DNA of 64,000 nt from Tubiluchus corallicola (lineage: Eukaryota; Priapulida; Priapulimorpha; Priapulimorphida; Tubiluchidae), in NCBI GenBank assembly GCA_030141605.1, contig JAQGDQ010000593.1, positions 62,001-126,000 of the forward strand. The letters run 5' to 3'. Below are positions 57,681 through 64,000 of the stretch, one piece after another. The notes below the pieces were generated by a model. The model was not told the origin of the DNA and searched no databases. It saw only the letters and a program-made list of their open reading frames with translations. How positions within the stretch are numbered: position 1 is the stretch's first letter; the number at the start of each line of letters is the position of its first letter. The translations under genes and the position numbers were made by a program.

Positions 57681-58620
57681 AATTACCTGTATTCAACTGG
57701 TCGCATGTTGATTACAAATACGCAAGCAAAACTGTAGCATCTGGCATCATCTGCTCTCAAACAGGTACAAACACAGCAGGTAAATGTAGCTAAATTCGGT
57801 TTATAACTCACGTTGTGCTTACACAGCAATATGCAAATTCTTGAATGTTTACATCCTACAATCAGGCGCATGGCTTTGATTGCATGCAAAGGGTATACCT
57901 GGCATGCATCACTTCTACCTTTAATACCTTTGCAATCAGTGCTTAGTGTATTTATTTAGGTAAGGGGTCTCACGGTGAACAGAACAAGAAACAACTAGGA
58001 GGTCTGGGAGAGCATTTTAAGCTGCCCCAATGGGGTCAGGACCTTATTTTCCTTGATTTTAGGATTTTCAGACCTTGGTCGAAAAAAGGTCAGTTTAGTA
58101 AACAATTTTTCAACCATTTCCTGCCATTAAGGATACAAAATTTAGGTATTAATTCAAAAACAGCAATTGTTTTTAATCGGTTGAATTACGTAACTTTCTA
58201 CCACTAGCTTTTATACCTTACCCGGCATAATTGGCCTGGCCTATTCACAATGTTTAACAGCGAGGAATCACTGAGCAAACAAAATACTGCAAGGTGTGCT
58301 AGCTTCAATTTACATGTTGATTTATTTCAGCCAAAGACAATCACGCTGCTCACGTCAACTGATTACAGCTCAATTTTGTTGCATTCAACTTTTCAACTCC
58401 AAAGTAAAATAAGTTACTAGATGATAAAATGAGTTAATTCATTATTCCTGTGCACAACTTCTCAAGAGACATTCTTCTTTTTTCCCAAAACAGTTGATCA
58501 ACAATGAGGTACCAACTGTTATCATCCATAGTTCAATTTTGTTAATTCAAAGGCTACATTTGTCACAGATATGCTTAAAGATAATCAAATGGTGAGAAAA
58601 CTAAATATGCAAACCCGGCG
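57681..58620. other. Spacer without recognisable gene
   Basis: No domain-like frame or clear repeat. GGTAAGGGGTCTCACGG...GGTCAGGACC at 57958-58055 looks like a short GC-richer element edge. Confidence 0.35.
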
Positions 58621-58629
58621 AGACATTGT

Positions 58630-59065
58630 TTCTTTCTTTAGGTGCAGGATCTGTAACTTCAGGTTCCGGGTTTGCGAGCCTTTCTTTAGATGCAGGATCT
58701 GTAACTTCAGGTTCCGAGTTTGCGAGCCTTTCTTTAAATGCAGGATCTGTAACTTCAGGTTCCGAGTCTGCGAGCCTTTCTTTAAATGCAGGATCTGTAA
58801 CTTCGGGTTCCGGGTTTGCGAGCCTTTCTTTAGATGCAGGATCTGTAACTTCGGGTTCCGAGTTTACGAGCCTTTCTTTAAATGCAGGGTCTGTAACTTC
58901 GGGTTCTGGGTTTGTGAGCCTTTCTTTAAATGCAGGGTCTGTAACTTCAGGTTCCGGGTTTGTGAGCCTTTCTTTAAATGCAGGATCTGTAACTTCAGGT
59001 TCTGGGTTTGTGAGCCTTTCTTTAAATGCAGGGTCTGTAACTTCAGGTTCCGAGTTTACGAGCCC
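58630..59065 (-). repeat. 48-bp minisatellite, ~9 copies, open in several frames
   Basis: The unit on + is TCTTTAAATGCAGGATCTGT, AACTTCAGGTTCCGGG and TTTGCGAGCCT. As 48 is a multiple of three, the - strand reads a 16-residue repeat (EPEVTDPAFKER and four variable residues). It extends into non-repeat sequence to 59158 for 185 codons. Two + frames are also open. Coding on - is possible but unproven. Confidence 0.9.
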
Positions 59066-59239
59066 GAAAGACAGGGCACACTTTAAGCACTGTTTGCAAC
59101 TACAGTGTAACTGGTCTTCATAATTTTTTGGTTTTTGTAAGCAAATTACATACCGCAAGCAATCAGTGGAAGTAACTAGTGAATTAGTTCAAAACCTGGA
59201 AAAATTCGTGCATTCTTGGGCAAAATGTAACACTGGCAA

Positions 59240-61773
59240 TAACCGCTATGTCAATATACACACAGCTACAACTCACCGTAATGGGCCCATACTATGTCAA
59301 TATACACGCAGCTACAACTCACCGTAATGGGCCCATACTATGTCAATATACACGCAGCTACAACTCACCGTAATGGGCCCATACTATGTCAATATACACG
59401 CAGCTACAACTCACCGTAATGGGCCCATACTATGTCAATATACACGCAGCTACAACTCACCGTAATGGGCCCATACTATGTCAATATACACGCAGCCACA
59501 ACTCACCGTAATGGGCCCATACTATGTCAATATACACGCAGCTACAACTCACCGTAATGGGCCCATACTATGTCAATATACACGCAGCCACAACTCACCG
59601 TAATGGGCCCATACTATGTCAATATACACGCAGCCACAACTCACCGTAATGGGCCCATACTATGTCAATATACACGCAGCCACAACTCACCGTAATGGGC
59701 CCATACTATGTCAATATACACGCAGCTACAACTCACCGTAATGGGCCCATACTATGTCAATATACACGCAGCTACAACTCACCGTAATGGGCCCATACTA
59801 TGTCAATATACACGCAGCTACAACTCACCGTAATGGGCCCATACTATGTCAATATACACGCAGCCACAACTCACCGTAATGGGCCCATACTATGTCAATA
59901 TACACGCAGCCACAACTCACCGTAATGGGCCCATACTATGTCAATATACACGCAGCTACAACTCACCGTAATGGGCCCATACTATGTCAATATACACGCA
60001 GCCACAACTCACCGTAATGGGCCCATACTATGTCAATATACACGCAGCCACAACTCACCGTAATGGGCCCATACTATGTCAATATACACGCAGCTACAAC
60101 TCACCGTAATGGACCCATACTATGTCAATATACACGCAGCTACAACTCACCGTAATGGGCCCATACTATGTCAATATACACGCAGCCACAACTCACCATA
60201 ATGGGCCCATACTATGTCAATATACACGCAGCCACAACTCACCGTAATGGGCCCATACTATGTCAATATACACGCAGCCACAACTCACCGTAATGGGCCC
60301 ATACTATGTCAATATACACGCAGCCACAACTCACCGTAATGGGCCCATACTATGTCAATATACACGCAGCTACAACTCACCGTAATGGGCCCATACTATG
60401 TCAATATACACGCAGCCACAACTCACCGTAATGGGCCCATACTATGTCAATATACACGCAGCCACAACTCACCGTAATGGGCCCATACTATGTCAATATA
60501 CACGCAGCTACAACTCACCGTAATGGGCCCATACTATGTCAATATACACGCAGCCACAACTCACCGTAATGGGCCCATACTATGTCAATATACACGCAGC
60601 TACAACTCACCGTAATGGGCCCATACTATGTCAATATACACGCAGCTACAACTCACCGTAATGGGCCCATACTATGTCAATATACACGCAGCTACAACTC
60701 ACCGTAATGGGCCCATACTATGTCAATATACACGCAGCCACAACTCACCGTAATGGGCCCATACTATGTCAATATACACGCAGCCAACTCACCGTAATGG
60801 GCCCATACTATGTCAATATACACGCAGCCACAACTCACCGTAATGGGCCCATACATGTCAATATACACGCAGCTACAACTCACCGTAATGGCCCATACTA
60901 TGTCAATATACACGCAGCCACAACTCACCGTAATGGGCCCATACTATGTCAATATACACGCAGCCACAACTCACCGTAATGGGCCCATACTATGTCAATA
61001 TACACGCAGCTACAACTCACCGTAATGGACCCATACTATGTCAATATACACGCAGCTACAACTCACCGTAATGGGCCCATACTATGTCAATATACACGCA
61101 GCCACAACTCACCGTAATGGGCCCATACTATGTCAATATACACGCAGCCACAACTCACCGTAATGGGCCCATACTATGTCAATATACACGCAGCCACAAC
61201 TCACCGTAATGGGCCCATACTATGTCAATATACACGCAGCTACAACTCACCGTAATGGGCCCATACTATGTCAATATACACGCAGCTACAACTCACCGTA
61301 ATGGGCCCATACTATGTCAATATACACGCAGCCACAACTCACCGTAATGGGCCCATACTATGTCAATATACACGCAGCTACAACTCACCGTAATGGGCCC
61401 ATACTATGTCAATATACACGCAGCCACAACTCACCGTAATGGGCCCATACTATGTCAATATACACGCAGCCACAACTCACCGTAATGGGCCCATACTATG
61501 TCAATATACACGCAGCCACAACTCACCGTAATGGGCCCATACTATGTCAATATACATGCAGCTACAACTCACCGTAATGGGCCCATACTATCTCAATATA
61601 CACGCAGCTACAACTCACCGTAATGGGCCCATACTATGTCAATATACACGCAGCTACAACTCACCGTAATGGGCCCATACTATGTCAATATACACGCAGC
61701 CACAACTCACCGTAATGGGCCCATACTATGTCAATATACACGCAGCCACAACTCACCGTAATGGGCCCATACT
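59240..61773 (+). repeat. 46-bp satellite-like array, ~55 copies
   Basis: The unit is ATGGGCCCATACTATGTCAA, TATACACGCAGC and (C/T)ACAACTCACCGTA. Copies are nearly identical except for one C/T site and rare private changes (GGACCC at 60110 and 61025, CCATAATG at 60200, small deletions at 60784 and 60852). It lacks unique spacers, so it is not a CRISPR array. Confidence 0.98.
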
Positions 61774-62999
61774 GTTATTATTCAAATTTATTCAAAAGTT
61801 ACTTTTAAATTTCTGAAAATGAAGCAGCTATCGAGCACTATAAGTTTAGACCGATCTAATACTCTATAATAAAGCTACGGGAGTACAAAGGCAATGCACG
61901 CCATTTGCACAAAACCAAAATTCTACTTTTATTATAAAAACAGAACAGAAACCTTTCAAATCAAAAATCTAACTCAACAATCTAACTCAACCCAATTTGT
62001 TTACTTGGGCACAATACAACACTCTCCCCCTTTGCGGAGAACTCGTCACACAAAGGGAATGCAAACAAACTGGTTTGAAGGAAACACGTCAACTGATTAA
62101 CTATGAAACAATATGTTAAGTGGGTCATTCTCTACAGAACGTACAAAACAGATGTGAAAAAATCTGCTAAATAACTGCAAAGATGTTTTTAAAATTACTC
62201 TGCCCTGTTATTAATAAGGTTCCCTTGTACACAGAAAGGATACTGACAGAGCTTAAAACACTTGTAAATATTTACTACGATCGTTTTAAAGTTATGTGAA
62301 TAATTACTTTTGTCATTACTGTTACAGACATGAGGTGTGCAATACAACCTATAAACATTAACCAGTGTCATAAACCAATGCTCTTCTAAAATATATTTTT
62401 GTCCCTTGCTATAAATATCTGGTCAAATTTTTAGACAAATGCAACATTTTTATACGTTGTACTGGTTTTCACGTTTGTTGCGCAGTGTTTGCATCTGACA
62501 TGCATCTTGAATGGACGTAGCTCATTTACGAGAAAGGATGAAAAAAATATCACATTGCACGAATGTAATAGTTATGAAAATGAATTAGATGTGACACTTC
62601 ATTGCTCAGAAGAAGTTTGTGTTTCAGAACTATAGAGAAATTTTGGGCAATAACAGCAATGACAAGGTAACAGCAATGACTAGTGAGGTAACAGTAAACA
62701 GTACAACAAGAATGACTCATATACACACTATATAAGCAACAACAAATGTTTTATAAAATCTTCCTAACTGTTTGACAAGAACATATACAGCTTTTTTAAG
62801 TTTTTTTTAGAAAAAGAACAATATCCATTTCATAAAAAACAAACTATATAATAAATTTCAATTGGAAAATCCATCGTTTCTGCTGCGCTCTACCAGTCTT
62901 TGGAAAAAAACAGAAAATGTAATCTATCAGTAATAATTGATTTAAAGAAGCGATATATATACATACATATATACATTTTGCTGTTTATATATATATATA
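61774..62999. other. AT-rich spacer
   Basis: The + frame at 61894-62100 includes a C-rich CTCTCCCCCTTTGCGG stretch resembling CCCCCCTTTCGCACAC at 19868. No gene is called. (TA)n is present at 62955-63000. Confidence 0.35.
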
Positions 63000-63505
63000 A
63001 TGTAAATACGTATATCAGGGGAAAAAAGGCAATGTTAAACTATGCCCCTAAAAACTGTCCGTGCAAATCTATATTACTTAGCATTTCGCTTACCTACTGG
63101 AAACACTTATGTAACTAGACTAAACATTTAAAATGTTTGTGCCAGTTGGTCAAATGTCGCTGACTCACCCTCCAGGGTGCGCCACTCACTAACCAAACAC
63201 ATATTCTTAATCTTTTTGACAAGATACAGTAATTTAAAATTTACTTCATTAGCACCATGTGTGCTACGAATGCTCTGATTTTTTCAAACTTTATTCAGTG
63301 CTATCTAAATTTGTTCCAAATGACCTTCCATCAAAATGGCTGCGCCTAACGGCCATCGCGGGAGTTTAAATTTACACGTTTTATACAACGTTATGGCCGA
63401 TGCACGCCATGCATGCATACGAAAATGCAGTATGTAAGTAGTATAAAATTTCGAGACGAATTTTTTAAGCTTTATGTAAGTGGAGGGTTTTCTTGTGCTT
63501 TAAGA
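63000..63505 (+). mobile_element. MITE family R4 copy
   Basis: It contains CCTCCAGGGTGCGCCACTCA, CATCGCGGGAGTTTAAAT and GAGACGAATTTTTTAAGC, shared with 48905-49330 (inverted) and 3190-3420. It interrupts the BEL/Pao remnant. Confidence 0.75.
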
Positions 63506-63509
63506 TAGT

Positions 63510-64000
63510 TAAACTTATCACACAGTTAAAGCGATTCATTGCTGTCTATAGAAGCAGAAAAACTCTCCCAAAATTTACACCACTTGAATGGATTGCCATC
63601 AAATTTGCTTAGCTAGAGCTTACGTAGCTTAACGCTACTTCTGATGCCATTTGCAGACTGATTTGCTCACCAAAACAAGTACTATTACTTCTCGGTTGTA
63701 CCTCAACCTCACCCAATAGTTCATACAGCCTACAATCCATATCGTCAAGTTCATTTTGAATTTCACAGTTATCTTTCTTTCTACATCAAAGTTGTCTGGG
63801 TCCACTAAGTCTACAATAGCCGAGTCTAGTGACTCTTATTTTTCTTTATAGCGTGACAAACGCTCTCTGAGAAATTTCATCTGATGCGATTCAATTTTCC
63901 TATCGCTCCGAACGCTACGACACTTTTCAATTAGCTGGGTAATGTGGCTACGATCTTTTTCACTAATGTACTTATTTTCGACATAGCAGCTTGATTATCC
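63510..64000 (-). pseudogene. BEL/Pao LTR retrotransposon gag remnant (broken)
   Basis: The - strand encodes a charged coiled region and then a short block with the KFDGNPFKW...FWESF pattern typical of the Pao/BEL gag-like domain. Stops and at least two frame changes interrupt it. The 3' part is cut by the R4 MITE and the 5' part runs off the window. It is a dead transposon relic. Confidence 0.65.

Noticed and set aside
60674-61025. Frames with MSIYTQLQLTVMGP repeats
   Set aside because: They open only where one-base deletions shift register in the 46-bp array.
59240-61773. CRISPR-like array
   Set aside because: The DNA is animal, the units are contiguous without unique spacers, and period and sequence fit a minisatellite.

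Overview
The window is eukaryotic nuclear DNA, most likely from an invertebrate animal. It is AT-rich, carries spliced genes with GT-AG introns, and is crowded with microsatellites, minisatellites, short inverted-repeat transposons, non-LTR retrotransposon tails and a 5S-headed SINE. The species cannot be named from the sequence. One 314-base assembly gap lies at 47942-48255.

Three protein-coding loci can be supported. (1) RNF220, an E3 ubiquitin ligase, lies on the + strand. Eleven coding exons (17706-28777) give the C-terminal ~366 residues, from the first C2H2-like finger to the RING and the stop. The first ~200 residues expected for the family were not found. (2) PIGW, the GPI-anchor inositol acyltransferase, lies on the - strand in nine coding exons from 56705 down to 32936. 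All intron phases agree, and they assemble to a complete 495-residue protein (human is about 500). The two genes converge tail to tail around 29-33 kb. (3) A single-exon ankyrin-repeat plus cGAS/Mab-21-like nucleotidyltransferase gene (42350-44770, +) sits antisense inside PIGW intron 4. Its reading frame is broken by one in-frame TAA at 43142, but all three putative metal-binding acidic residues are intact. It is either a very young pseudogene, a segregating null or sequencing error, or a readthrough gene. It looks like an innate-immunity nucleic-acid sensor.

Layout: 1-17.7 kb holds no secure gene; it contains hAT, piggyBac and SINE insertions, 58-bp and 151-bp arrays and triplet repeats. 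17.7-28.8 kb is RNF220, with a degenerate telomere-like tract and a pogo-type MITE in its introns. 28.8-32.9 kb is 3' flank and transposon debris. 32.9-56.8 kb is PIGW, with the nested immune-like gene and many transposons. 56.8-64 kb is dominated by three minisatellites (14, 48 and 46 bp) and ends in a broken BEL/Pao gag remnant.

The most unusual theme is tandem duplication of splice junctions. The 34-bp array at 55984-56561 is a 17-fold amplification of the 3' end of PIGW exon 1 together with its 5' splice site. The 3' splice site and first 50 bases of PIGW exon 7 are duplicated 67 bp away. The second half of the RNF220 RING exon and its donor is repeated two more times downstream, one copy preserving frame and zinc ligands. 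A 12-copy 92-bp array in RNF220 carries an acceptor-like motif in nearly every unit, and a 40-copy 32-bp array ends 43 bp from the last PIGW acceptor. How splicing picks the correct site in these genes is the main question the window raises.
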